Positions 26,906 to 33,892 of a stretch of DNA of 46,712 nt are shown piece by piece; positions within the stretch are counted from its first letter, which is position 1; each line of letters begins with the position of its first letter. The position numbers and the translations under genes were made by a program. Source of the stretch: Paenibacillus glacialis (lineage in GTDB: Bacteria > Bacillota > Bacilli > Paenibacillales > Paenibacillaceae); assembly GCF_001637205.1 (NCBI RefSeq), contig NZ_LVJH01000011.1, positions 1-46,712 on the forward strand, in the 5' to 3' direction. The notes beneath the pieces were generated by a model. It was not told the origin of the DNA. It did not search any database and saw nothing but the letters and a program-made list of their open reading frames with translations.

Positions 26906-28888
26906 ATGGCCCCATCTCGCTCAAAAATGATTGTAATAACGTTTGTCGCTCTATTTCTTCTTAGTGGAACCTGGTGGACACTTCTCAGGGAATCACCAGA
27001 ATCAGATTCAGCTTATGCGCCTAATAAGGCCAAGCCTTCAGACAGCATCGTTCAACTCCCACAGAAAGAAAGTGTGCAGAACCCCACTGCAGAAGTGCTA
27101 AGTAAGCGAGTCGTGGAGTATCATCTTGATGTTTCATTAGATCCTGATGAGAAGGTACTGAAAGGTACTGAGACGCTAACCTGGACACATCCTGGAAAAA
27201 ACACAGTCACAGAACTCTATTTCCACCTATATCCGAATGCATTCTCCTCCACGGACACCACCTTTATGAAAGAGTCTGGTGGTAGACTGCGGAACGACGT
27301 TATGCCTACGGATGGGTTTGGGTCCATGACCCTTACCGAACTTGAGACAGCCGATGGACTTTCCCTTATGCACCGCATTCAATATGTACAACCTGATGAT
27401 GGCAATAGCAAGGACACAAGTCTTGTCAAAGTGCGCCTCCCACGACCTGTCAAAGGTGGCGAGAGCATCACTCTTAATATGAAGTTCGAAGTGAAGCTCC
27501 CTCAAATATTTGCCCGAATGGGTACCGCTGGTAACTTCGTTATGGCTGGACAATGGTTTCCCAAGATCAGTGTCTATGAACCAGCTGGCTTAAGAGGTAG
27601 AACGACGGAAGGTTGGAATCTTCATCAATACCATGGTAATTCCGAGTTCTACGCTGATTTCGGTATCTACAATGTTCGCATTCACGTTCCAGAGAACTAT
27701 ATTGTCGCTGCGACAGGGTTTCCGATTAAATCTGCGCAGTTTCTCAAAGGTCAGAAAATCTATCAGTTCTACGCTGATGATGTACATGATTTCGCTTGGT
27801 CAGCATCCCCTGACTTCATTGTAGCCGAGAAGCCATTCTCATCGCAGGAAGTACCAGGCGTTCGAATCAAGCTATACCTGGATCCTGCCCATAAGGATAT
27901 GAAGGAACGATATTTCTATGCCGCTGAGGTCGCTCTAAAATACTTCAGTAAATGGTATGGTCCCTATCCTTACTCTACTCTTTCGATCGTTGTTCCTCCT
28001 GAAGCAGGAAACGGGGCGGGAGGAATGGAGTATCCAACCCTAGTTACAGCCTTTGGTGCTAAGAACGATTCACCTGGTTATGAACTGGAGCGAACCGTCA
28101 TTCACGAAATAGGTCACCAATACTTCTATGGCATGATCGCTAGCAATGAGTTCGAAGAGGCTTGGCTTGATGAAGGATTCACTTCTTACGCCGAAGATAA
28201 GTTAATGGAGCAGGAATTTGGAATCATTCCCAACCTACCCATACAAGCAGCGATCATCTCACCCGCTACACTCACACAAGAAGCATGGAAATATGGTTCT
28301 CAGGATCATTATGCCCAGAATGTTTATTACCGTGGCAAACTGGTGCTGAAAGGCATCGAGCGGCAAGTAGGTAACCAGATGATGAACAAAATCATGGCTG
28401 CTTATACGAAGAAATATCGATTCAATCATCCTACTACACGTGATTTCCAACAAGTTGTGGAGCAAGTTACACATACCTCATGGAAAACGTATTTCAATCA
28501 ATATGTATATGGAAAGCAGATGACCGACTTCGCCATTGATAATATCACTATACAGAAAAAAATTAGCAGTTCAGGGACACTGTATGAATCGAACGTAACC
28601 GTGAGTCGACAAGACGGTAATTACCCTAATATCCCACTGTTATTTACATTTGCCGACGGTCATACCCTTCAAAAAGTATGGAATGGCATCGGAGATAGCA
28701 CCCAGTTCAGACTTCAGTACAAATCTCCACTATCCTGGGTCATGATTGATCCACAATACACCCTTGTGTTAGAGCATAAATATATCAACAACTATTTAAA
28801 GGCGGATCTCGACGTTAAGAAGGTATCCCGCTGGAATATAAGTGTCACCAAGTTGGTGGAAACGCTACTTGGAAGTCTATCCTGGTGA
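26906..28888 (+). CDS. M1 family zinc metallopeptidase, membrane-anchored
   Basis: The 660-residue protein (start at the ATG with GGGAGG 9 nt upstream; an earlier in-frame ATG lacks a ribosome site) has one N-terminal signal-anchor segment (about 8-27). A beta-sandwich aminopeptidase-N-like domain precedes the catalytic domain with GGMEY (372-376) and the zinc site HEIGH (400-404) plus Glu423 in LDEGF, spaced as in gluzincins. It should act outside the membrane on peptides; specificity is unknown. The exopeptidase GAMEN motif is altered to GGMEY. It is followed after 12 nt by a polytopic membrane protein, probably its operon partner. Confidence 0.9.
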   Translation: MAPSRSKMIVITFVALFLLSGTWWTLLRESPESDSAYAPNKAKPSDSIVQLPQKESVQNPTAEVLSKRVVEYHLDVSLDPDEKVLKGTETLTWTHPGKNTVTELYFHLYPNAFSSTDTTFMKESGGRLRNDVMPTDGFGSMTLTELETADGLSLMHRIQYVQPDDGNSKDTSLVKVRLPRPVKGGESITLNMKFEVKLPQIFARMGTAGNFVMAGQWFPKISVYEPAGLRGRTTEGWNLHQYHGNSEFYADFGIYNVRIHVPENYIVAATGFPIKSAQFLKGQKIYQFYADDVHDFAWSASPDFIVAEKPFSSQEVPGVRIKLYLDPAHKDMKERYFYAAEVALKYFSKWYGPYPYSTLSIVVPPEAGNGAGGMEYPTLVTAFGAKNDSPGYELERTVIHEIGHQYFYGMIASNEFEEAWLDEGFTSYAEDKLMEQEFGIIPNLPIQAAIISPATLTQEAWKYGSQDHYAQNVYYRGKLVLKGIERQVGNQMMNKIMAAYTKKYRFNHPTTRDFQQVVEQVTHTSWKTYFNQYVYGKQMTDFAIDNITIQKKISSSGTLYESNVTVSRQDGNYPNIPLLFTFADGHTLQKVWNGIGDSTQFRLQYKSPLSWVMIDPQYTLVLEHKYINNYLKADLDVKKVSRWNISVTKLVETLLGSLSW

Positions 28889-28900
28889 GGTGAGAGACGA

Positions 28901-29728
28901 ATGAGGAGCAATATCGCCCATGGTTGGAAAAGTCTAAAGAATCAATTCTATGTCGTCATCATTCTATTTCTGTACCACCTACTATTTGGATACTTTCTAT
29001 ACCGTTTGGTGAATTCAGCGGTAGTGCCGTTACTTCAGCGCTATCCAGATCCACCTCCCACTGAATTAAGTCAGATCCTATTCTATGTTGAAGGACAACT
29101 AGATCTAACCCAAAGTACCACGGTTCACAACTACCTATGGATTCTGCTCGGCATGTTACTTTTCCGTATGTTTCTTACCCCATTTATTCATTCAGGGATA
29201 TTCTACGGATTGCACCAAGAACGTAAAGGAGAGATGGGTGCTTTCTTCTTCCAAGGAATTAAACGTTGCTGGAAACCAGTCATGCTATTGTACTGGATCG
29301 AAACACTCCTGGTTCTCGTTCCCGCCTATTGGCTAATACCTAAGCTTCTTAATAAGATTGCCATGACTGGATTGATGTCTCCTTCTATATTAATACAAGC
29401 TATTCCATGGGTAGCTGGATGGTGTATATACCGTTATGTCATCCATCAGATCATTCTTTACATGCAGTTTGGCACAACAGGGGAGGTATCCATCTTCTCT
29501 TCTACTTGGATATGTTTACGCCATGTTCTATCTGTTATTGGGATCTCTCTCATCTTGGGTACCTTAAGTCTACTGCTATTCTGTCTATTTACTGGTCTCT
29601 CTCTTTTATGGACCGGAATACTTGCCCTCATCCTTCAACAGGCATACCCATTAATCACTTGTCTATTCAAAATGTGGAACATCACATCACAATATCATTT
29701 GTGGTCTGACAAGTTATCAAACAAGTAG
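28901..29728 (+). CDS. Polytopic membrane protein of unknown function
   Basis: The 275-residue protein has about five or six hydrophobic segments (near residues 18-38, 78-98, 122-145, 160-185, 205-230 and 232-250). No family motif is recognised. It starts at ATG with GAGGTGAG upstream, 12 nt after the M1 peptidase, so the two are likely translated from one mRNA. Its stop codon TAG (29726-29728) lies inside the left end of repeat copy E (CAAGTAG), so the present C-terminus may have been set by insertion of the repeat. A role with the peptidase, such as anchoring or transport, is only inferred from proximity. Confidence 0.8.
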   Translation: MRSNIAHGWKSLKNQFYVVIILFLYHLLFGYFLYRLVNSAVVPLLQRYPDPPPTELSQILFYVEGQLDLTQSTTVHNYLWILLGMLLFRMFLTPFIHSGIFYGLHQERKGEMGAFFFQGIKRCWKPVMLLYWIETLLVLVPAYWLIPKLLNKIAMTGLMSPSILIQAIPWVAGWCIYRYVIHQIILYMQFGTTGEVSIFSSTWICLRHVLSVIGISLILGTLSLLLFCLFTGLSLLWTGILALILQQAYPLITCLFKMWNITSQYHLWSDKLSNK

Positions 29729-29820
29729 AAACGGCTGCGCCGTCCTTCTCCAAGGACGGCACCCGTTTCAGCGGAAATATAAGGAATAGAGTGTCAAGTG
29801 AAACTAATACTTTCTTATAT
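29722..29820 (+). repeat. Terminator-docked repeat, copy E (best preserved)
   Basis: Reference copy: CAAGTAGAAACGG, inner hairpin GCCGTCCTT-CTCC-AAGGACGGC, closing CCGTTTC that pairs with GAAACGG, then AGCGGAAATATAAGGAATAG and the AT-rich right hairpin ending CTTATAT. The right end is directly followed by another hairpin (29819-29865) without a U-tract. The left end supplies the stop codon of the preceding gene. The remainder of 29866-29913 shows nothing further. Confidence 0.9.
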
Positions 29821-29865
29821 GGTGGATAGTCAATCCTTATCGCACTTGGTTTGACAATCCATCAT
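29819..29865. other. Hairpin abutting repeat copy E
   Basis: ATGGTGGAT and ATCCATCAT pair over 9 bp with one G-U, continued by GTCAA/TTGAC after one mismatch. No clear T-run follows on either strand, so it may be a decayed terminator. Confidence 0.5.
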
Positions 29866-29913
29866 ATTTAAATAAATAATAACTATTTTGTTATCTCTTA
29901 AGCCCCTTGATAT

Positions 29914-29961
29914 AAGAAGAACCCCACCCTTTTCAAGCGAAAAAGGTGGGGTTCTTCTTGT
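29914..29961. terminator. Strong hairpin terminator, 19-bp stem
   Basis: AGAAGAACCCCACCCTTTT pairs perfectly with AAAAGGTGGGGTTCTTCT around a short loop. It lies about 185 nt past the membrane protein gene and would end that operon or insulate the riboswitch gene downstream. The U-tracts are short. Confidence 0.65.
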
Positions 29962-30012
29962 CCTACTATGCATTTATGGTTTGCCAAAGTGGAGATCCTC
30001 TGTTAAAATCAT

Positions 30013-30028
30013 TTAGTAACAACTTTGT
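30013..30028 (+). promoter_or_regulatory. 16-bp element shared by both NlpC/P60 leaders, copy 1
   Basis: TTAGTAACAACTTTGT occurs identically here and at 30960-30975, about 80 nt and 47 nt before the two riboswitches. It is a candidate promoter or activator element; no standard -35/-10 pair could be fixed around it. Confidence 0.4.
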
Positions 30029-30093
30029 AATATATATAAGCTATTCTTTTCAATAAATAAAGCATTGTCGATTGTCACTTTCAGGTGTACGAA

Positions 30094-30210
30094 ACAGCCT
30101 AATTCCTAGACACCAGGAAGCGGGGGATCCATTTTATGGGTGAATTGATCTCGCAACAAAGAGATCATAGGGGACCTTCAACCGAATCCTTAAGCTAACC
30201 TCGCAGGCAT
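30094..30210 (+). promoter_or_regulatory. c-di-AMP riboswitch (ydaO-yuaA type), copy 1
   Basis: It carries the conserved blocks of the ydaO aptamer in order: GAAGCGGGGGATCCA, GGGTGAATTGATC, GCAACA, GATCATAGGGGACC, TTCAACCGAATCC and TAAGCTAACCTCGCAGGC. The ribosome site GGAAGGGG begins right after the last block and no U-tract terminator intervenes, which suggests control of translation. c-di-AMP binding normally turns such genes off. The 5' limit is approximate. Confidence 0.88.
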
Positions 30211-30228
30211 TGGAAGGGGAAAACGTAT

Positions 30229-30696
30229 TTGAAGAAGAAACTAACTGCTACAGCCTTGAGCATAGCTCTTGCGCTGACCATAGGAACAGGTAGCGTATTT
30301 GCCGACTCAAAGATGGATTCCGTGATTGACCGTACTATTGGGGTTACTTATAAGACGGGTGGAACAACGACGAATGGATTTGATTGTTCTGGATTCACTC
30401 GGTATGTATTCTTGAAATTAGGCATGACTTTACCACATCAGTCTACAGCCCAATACAAGATGGGTACTGCCGTATCCAAAAGTCAGATGAGACCTGGAGA
30501 CCTAGTGTTCTTTAACACATTTGGTAAAGGCGTATCTCACGTTGGAATATTCGTCGGTAGTGGAAAATTTGCACATGCATCTTCTTCACGTGGTGTTATT
30601 GTTAGCTCACTTTCAGAAAGCTACTACGCAAAGCGATACATTGGTGCTAAACGAGTTATGAGTACTTCGAAATATCAAGCTGCAGCTTACAACTAA
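30229..30696 (+). CDS. Secreted NlpC/P60 peptidoglycan hydrolase, paralogue 1
   Basis: This 155-residue exported cysteine peptidase starts with TTG, with GGAAGGGGA upstream. It has a signal peptide (MKKKLTATALSIALALTIGT, cleavage probably after SVFA near residue 25), then a bare NlpC/P60 domain with Cys53 (NGFDCSGFT), His104 (VSHVGIFVG) and His116 (KFAHASS). It has no SH3 or LysM wall-binding domain. It should cut peptide stems of peptidoglycan, usually the D-Glu-diaminopimelate bond. It lies behind a c-di-AMP riboswitch, linking wall turnover to second-messenger and turgor state. A paralogue lies 440 nt downstream. Confidence 0.93.
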   Translation: MKKKLTATALSIALALTIGTGSVFADSKMDSVIDRTIGVTYKTGGTTTNGFDCSGFTRYVFLKLGMTLPHQSTAQYKMGTAVSKSQMRPGDLVFFNTFGKGVSHVGIFVGSGKFAHASSSRGVIVSSLSESYYAKRYIGAKRVMSTSKYQAAAYN

Positions 30697-30720
30697 AATA
30701 AAATATGGCATTATATCTTC

Positions 30721-30760
30721 AACCCGTAGTTGAGCCGAAATCTCACTGCGGGTTTCTTAT
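30721..30760 (+). terminator. Intrinsic terminator after NlpC/P60 paralogue 1
   Basis: AACCCG(T)AGTTGAG and CTCACT(G)CGGGTT pair with small bulges, followed by TTCTTAT. The stretch 30761-30959 is AT-rich and shows no gene. Confidence 0.7.
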
Positions 30761-30959
30761 ATACTAAGACGTACGAAATCATAAAAAAGTTGACACTTTA
30801 TCAAAAAAATATAATTACACTCGCAAAATCAAGTAAATGTAGTCAATCATTCTATGATTCTAGCGATAACTCCAAAAAAATATAACTATTCTGCATAAAA
30901 AATGATAGAAACAATTGCCAAATGTCCATCCCTTTGCTACAATTAACAACAGTGAGTTC

Positions 30960-30975
30960 TTAGTAACAACTTTGT
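30960..30975 (+). promoter_or_regulatory. 16-bp element shared by both NlpC/P60 leaders, copy 2
   Basis: Identical to 30013-30028 (TTAGTAACAACTTTGT). Here ACTTTGTAAC follows after 5 nt, giving a partial second copy of the motif. Confidence 0.4.
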
Positions 30976-31006
30976 CATAAACTTTGTAACTATTACGTTA
31001 ATCATA

Positions 31007-31119
31007 TCTGCCGAATTCCCGAAAGGGAAGTGGGGGAACCAGTCTTGGGTGAATTGATCTTGCAACAGAGGGATCATAGGGAACCTTCAACCGAATCCTT
31101 AAGCTAACCTCGCAGGCGA
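31007..31119 (+). promoter_or_regulatory. c-di-AMP riboswitch (ydaO-yuaA type), copy 2
   Basis: Same blocks as copy 1 with a clearer 5' part: CTGCCGAATTCCC, GGGAAGTGGGGGAACCA, GGGTGAATTGATC, GCAACA, GATCATAGGGAACC, TTCAACCGAATCC and TAAGCTAACCTCGCAGGC. The ribosome site GGAAGGAG follows within a few nt and no terminator intervenes. Confidence 0.92.
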
Positions 31120-31137
31120 CGGAAGGAGTTAACTTTT

Positions 31138-31608
31138 TTGAAAAAGAAATTAACAACTACAGTACTAGGATTAGCATTATTGTTTAGCATTGGAACTGGA
31201 AGCGCTTTCGCAGACTCTGCACTGGACAAGGCCATCGCTCCTACAATTGGTACTCCATACGAGGCAGCAGGAAACGATACGAATGGATTCGATTGTTCTG
31301 GATTTACAACTTACGTGTTCAATAAACTTAGTATTGATTTACCACGTCAATCTAGTTCACAGTACGGTATGGGAACAGCTGTTAGTCGTGATGATTTAAA
31401 AGCAGGCGATTTAGTATTTTTCAATACCAATGGTAGAGGTGTTTCTCACGTTGGGATATTTGTAGGTAATGGTAAGTTTGCACATTCCTCTTCATCTAAT
31501 GGTGTCAAAATTAACTCTCTTAGTGAATCCTATTATGTTACCCACTATGTTGGTGCTAAGAGAATTATGAGTAACGATACATATGAATCTGTCGCTATCG
31601 ACAAATAG
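31138..31608 (+). CDS. Secreted NlpC/P60 peptidoglycan hydrolase, paralogue 2
   Basis: The 156-residue protein has the same layout as its upstream paralogue: TTG start behind GGAAGGAG, signal peptide ending near SAFA (residue 25), then Cys53, His104 and His116 at identical positions. The two differ across much of the domain (for example YEAAGNDTNG against YKTGGTTTNG), so the duplication is not recent. Both copies kept their riboswitch, so the whole cassette was duplicated. It should cleave peptidoglycan stem peptides in the wall. Its terminator carries repeat copy F. Confidence 0.93.
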   Translation: MKKKLTTTVLGLALLFSIGTGSAFADSALDKAIAPTIGTPYEAAGNDTNGFDCSGFTTYVFNKLSIDLPRQSSSQYGMGTAVSRDDLKAGDLVFFNTNGRGVSHVGIFVGNGKFAHSSSSNGVKINSLSESYYVTHYVGAKRIMSNDTYESVAIDK

Positions 31609-31623
31609 ATTATTTACTACCGG

Positions 31624-31666
31624 CCTGTGGAAGAGATTTAATAAATCTCAACTGCAGGTTTTTTCA
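31624..31666 (+). terminator. Intrinsic terminator after NlpC/P60 paralogue 2
   Basis: CCTG/CAGG and GAGATTTA/TAAATCTC form a two-part stem, followed by six T. Repeat copy F begins within a few nt of the U-tract. Confidence 0.8.
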
Positions 31667-31668
31667 AA

Positions 31669-31768
31669 ATATAAAAAAGTATAAGTTTCACTTCATACTC
31701 TATTCCTTATATTTCCGCTGAAACGGGTGCCGTCCTTGGAGAAGGACGGCGCTGCCGTTTCTACTTGT
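31669..31768 (-). repeat. Terminator-docked repeat, copy F (full length, inverted)
   Basis: Nearly identical to copy E but in reverse orientation, matching the fact that its terminator is on the plus strand. The AT-rich hairpin lies next to the U-tract and the GC-rich hairpin (GCCGTCCTT-GGAG-AAGGACGGC) lies distal. Confidence 0.9.
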
Positions 31769-31837
31769 ATGTGTAATCGTCCATACTAATCATCACCCGC
31801 CTCGTTGAAAAGTAAACAAACAGAAAGGATCCTCTAT

Positions 31838-32338
31838 ATGATCACTCCGCACTTTATCATTACACTTATGACACTTGAACATGCACGTGCTATATCTGAA
31901 TGGGATTATCCCGCTCCCTATAACATATACGGCTGGATGCCCTGGAAACAAATGGTGGACCTTCGCGTTGAATTTGCCGATCCCGTTCTTCGTGCAGAGC
32001 AGTATGCTTCTATTATCTATGAACACGGAGAGTTATGCGGGTTTGCACAATTTTTCCCGTTAGTAGGTGTAACTCGACTCGGCATCGGTATGCGTCCCGA
32101 TTTATGCGGACAAGGGATGGGTAAATCTTTTGTGCAATCTATTGTTAATGAAGCAGCAAACCGGAAACCACAGGATGAAATCGATTTAGAGGTTCTTACA
32201 TGGAACAATCGTGCTATTCAGGTATACCAAAAGGTAGGGTTTGAAATTACAGACAGTTATGAGCGAATGACTCCAGATGGTAACAAGCCATTTTATTGTA
32301 TGGTTTTCAGACAAATCTCTGATTTCCATGATAAATAG
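31838..32338 (+). CDS. GNAT family N-acetyltransferase
   Basis: The protein has 166 residues from the ATG at 31838 (AGAAAGGA 9 nt upstream; an in-frame TTG 11 codons earlier is less likely). The acetyl-CoA site is visible as GIGMRPDLCGQGMGKSF, followed by the strand and helix LEVLTWNNRAIQVYQKVGFEI. It should transfer acetyl from acetyl-CoA to an amine or N-terminus; the substrate cannot be deduced. It is a single gene just past repeat copy F. Confidence 0.88.
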   Translation: MITPHFIITLMTLEHARAISEWDYPAPYNIYGWMPWKQMVDLRVEFADPVLRAEQYASIIYEHGELCGFAQFFPLVGVTRLGIGMRPDLCGQGMGKSFVQSIVNEAANRKPQDEIDLEVLTWNNRAIQVYQKVGFEITDSYERMTPDGNKPFYCMVFRQISDFHDK

Positions 32339-32407
32339 CATAGTATTAGAAGATTATTGAAACAAATATTGGTATTTCGGTCTTTTTTTTGACACAAATA
32401 CTATGCT
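32337..32407. other. Inverted repeat bracketing the GNAT-cytochrome gap
   Basis: AGCATAGTATT (32337-32347, overlapping the GNAT stop) and AATACTATGCT (32397-32407) are perfectly complementary over 11 bp with about 49 nt between. Inside lies AAATA-TTGG-TATTT followed by eight T, probably the GNAT terminator. Confidence 0.5.
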
Positions 32408-32465
32408 GTGCGTTCAGCATCCGTTATAATATAATCATCAGCTTACATAAGAAAGGAAGAAAAAT

Positions 32466-32822
32466 ATGCAAAAATATATCATGAGCGGTTTCTTTTTTAC
32501 TGCGTGTATTTTGGCGCTTGTACTTATTTTTACCCTACCTGGTAAAGAAGAAGTGGCAAAGGAAGCAAAACCTAGTATGCCAGAAGTGGTATTAGATGCT
32601 GCCGCTGCCGAAACACTAGTTAAAGCCAATTGCATATCTTGTCATGGTGATCAGCTACAAGGTGGCGCAGGTCCAAATCTACAAAAGATTGGTAGCACCC
32701 TATCCCCTGAAGAGATTTATTCACTTGTAGGTAAAGGTAAAGGAATCATGCCTGCCTTTAAAGGGTCACTTAAAGAAGAAGAAATTGCCAATGTAGCACA
32801 ATTCTTAGCAACTAAAAAGTAA
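32466..32822 (+). CDS. Membrane-anchored small cytochrome c (c-551 type)
   Basis: The 118-residue protein has an uncleaved N-terminal membrane segment (about 5-25), a linker and one cytochrome c domain with the haem motif CISCH (56-60) and the axial Met95 in GIMPAFKG. It resembles CccA/CccB proteins of Bacillus, which carry electrons to terminal oxidases on the outer face of the membrane. Whether it is anchored by helix (CccA-like) or lipid cannot be settled, but no lipobox is present. AAAGGAAG lies upstream. A TATAAT at 32425-32430 may be its -10. Confidence 0.9.
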   Translation: MQKYIMSGFFFTACILALVLIFTLPGKEEVAKEAKPSMPEVVLDAAAAETLVKANCISCHGDQLQGGAGPNLQKIGSTLSPEEIYSLVGKGKGIMPAFKGSLKEEEIANVAQFLATKK

Positions 32823-32832
32823 ACCACATGAC

Positions 32833-32914
32833 CAAGTAGACCCGGCTGCGCCGTCCCTCTCCAAGGACCGCACCCGTTTTTCGTGGAAATATAAGGAATA
32901 GAGTATCAAGTGAA
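32833..32914 (+). repeat. Terminator-docked repeat, copy G (right end missing)
   Basis: It carries the left GC-rich hairpin (CGGCTGCGCCGTCC start) and the linker through GTATCAAGTGAAA, but lacks the last ~18 nt. It stops exactly at the terminator hairpin of the pterin dehydratase gene. Confidence 0.85.
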
Positions 32915-32947
32915 AACGGGAACCTTCCAAATGAAGGGTTCCCGTTT
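32912..32947 (-). terminator. Intrinsic terminator of the pterin dehydratase gene
   Basis: AAACGGGAACC and GGTTCCCGTTT are perfectly complementary (11 bp) around a 12-nt loop; four T follow on the minus strand. It lies 20 nt past the stop at 32968. Confidence 0.75.
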
Positions 32948-32967
32948 GCTGTGAGGACGTCCATCCT

Positions 32968-33300
32968 CTATTTATTCTTCATAACCTCTACTTCACATTC
33001 TCTCTCTTCTGGACACATTTTTTCAAAGGCTTCATTATACTGTTGTGCTTCTTTCATATCAATAGCAGTAAGGTATCCTACATCCCATGAGGTGAGTCGC
33101 AGAATAACCGTCTTATAGTCAATAGTGATCAGGGGATGATGGTTAAAGGCTTCGGAAATCGTTGCAACTTCATCTACGAAAGCAATACCTTTCATAAAAC
33201 TATAAAAAATATATTTACGTTCGATAAAGCGCTCCTCAACCAATGTCCACCCCTTAAGCAGATTCAAATGTGCAGACACTTGCTCTTTTGTATACGTCAC
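32968..33300 (-). CDS. Pterin-4-alpha-carbinolamine dehydratase
   Basis: The 110-residue protein has the dehydratase signature: HHP (FNHHPLITIDY, about 52-62), then VILRLTSWDVGYLTAIDMKEA. It dehydrates 4a-hydroxy-tetrahydropterin, recycling the cofactor of aromatic amino acid hydroxylases. No phenylalanine hydroxylase gene is present in the window, so its physiological partner here is unknown. It starts with GTG; the GGGGGC upstream is a weak ribosome site. Single gene, convergent with the cytochrome gene. Confidence 0.88.
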   Translation of the reverse strand: MTYTKEQVSAHLNLLKGWTLVEERFIERKYIFYSFMKGIAFVDEVATISEAFNHHPLITIDYKTVILRLTSWDVGYLTAIDMKEAQQYNEAFEKMCPEERECEVEVMKNK

Positions 33301-33405
33301 TCTTTAGGCTGCCCCCTTTTACATAACTACATCGTCTTCCTCTGGATTCACAGATATGACTCATTGTATTCATACAATAATATAATCATGCGCAACATTT
33401 ATCTT

Positions 33406-33699
33406 TTAGACTAACGCTACAAATGCAAGTTCAGTATCTCCAATAAGAATATTGATACGGTGAGTTTCCGGATCATGCATGACAATCCCACTTCCTACCG
33501 TAATGACAGGGTTTGTACCTAGTCCGTAGAATACATCCTCCGCTAGAGCTTCCATAACCTCGTTCTTATCCTCATCCGGTAATTGAACCCATTCTTCTTC
33601 TTCCATCTCAAAAAACACATAACTATCTTCAATTTGTCCTATAGCCACTGTTAATTCTTTATGGATTTCATGATAATCGCGACCGTGTTTAACACCCAT
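33406..33699 (-). CDS. Hypothetical protein, small acidic
   Basis: The 97-residue protein from the ATG at 33699 (GGAGG 8 nt upstream) begins MGVKHGRDYHEIHKELTVAI. It is acidic, with a helical first half (EMEEEEWVQLPDEDKNEVMEAL) and a beta-rich second half (VITVGSGIVMHDPETHRINI). It has no signal peptide, membrane segment or cysteine. I do not recognise the family. It is divergent from motAB and stands alone. Confidence 0.65.
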   Translation of the reverse strand: MGVKHGRDYHEIHKELTVAIGQIEDSYVFFEMEEEEWVQLPDEDKNEVMEALAEDVFYGLGTNPVITVGSGIVMHDPETHRINILIGDTELAFVALV

Positions 33700-33769
33700 A
33701 TTGTACCCCTCCATTTCGTATGTTCGCAGAGCTTTTATGATTCATTTCATTATACAGGAAAATAGCCCT

Positions 33770-33796
33770 TAAATAAAAAGCCCATTCTGACGATAA
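33770..33796 (+). promoter_or_regulatory. Sigma-D (flagellar) promoter of motAB
   Basis: TAAA (33770-33773), 15 nt, then GACGATAA (33789-33796) closely fits the sigma-D consensus TAAA-N15-GCCGATAT. It lies about 97 nt upstream of the motA ATG. The B. subtilis motAB operon is sigma-D dependent. Confidence 0.75.
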
Positions 33797-33892
33797 ATAA
33801 TATAATGCGTCTCTTGTGCGACAGCCCATCATCAATTTTTCATATGGCAGCATGAAAGGATTCAATTCTATTTCTCATGGATGAGGTGTACA

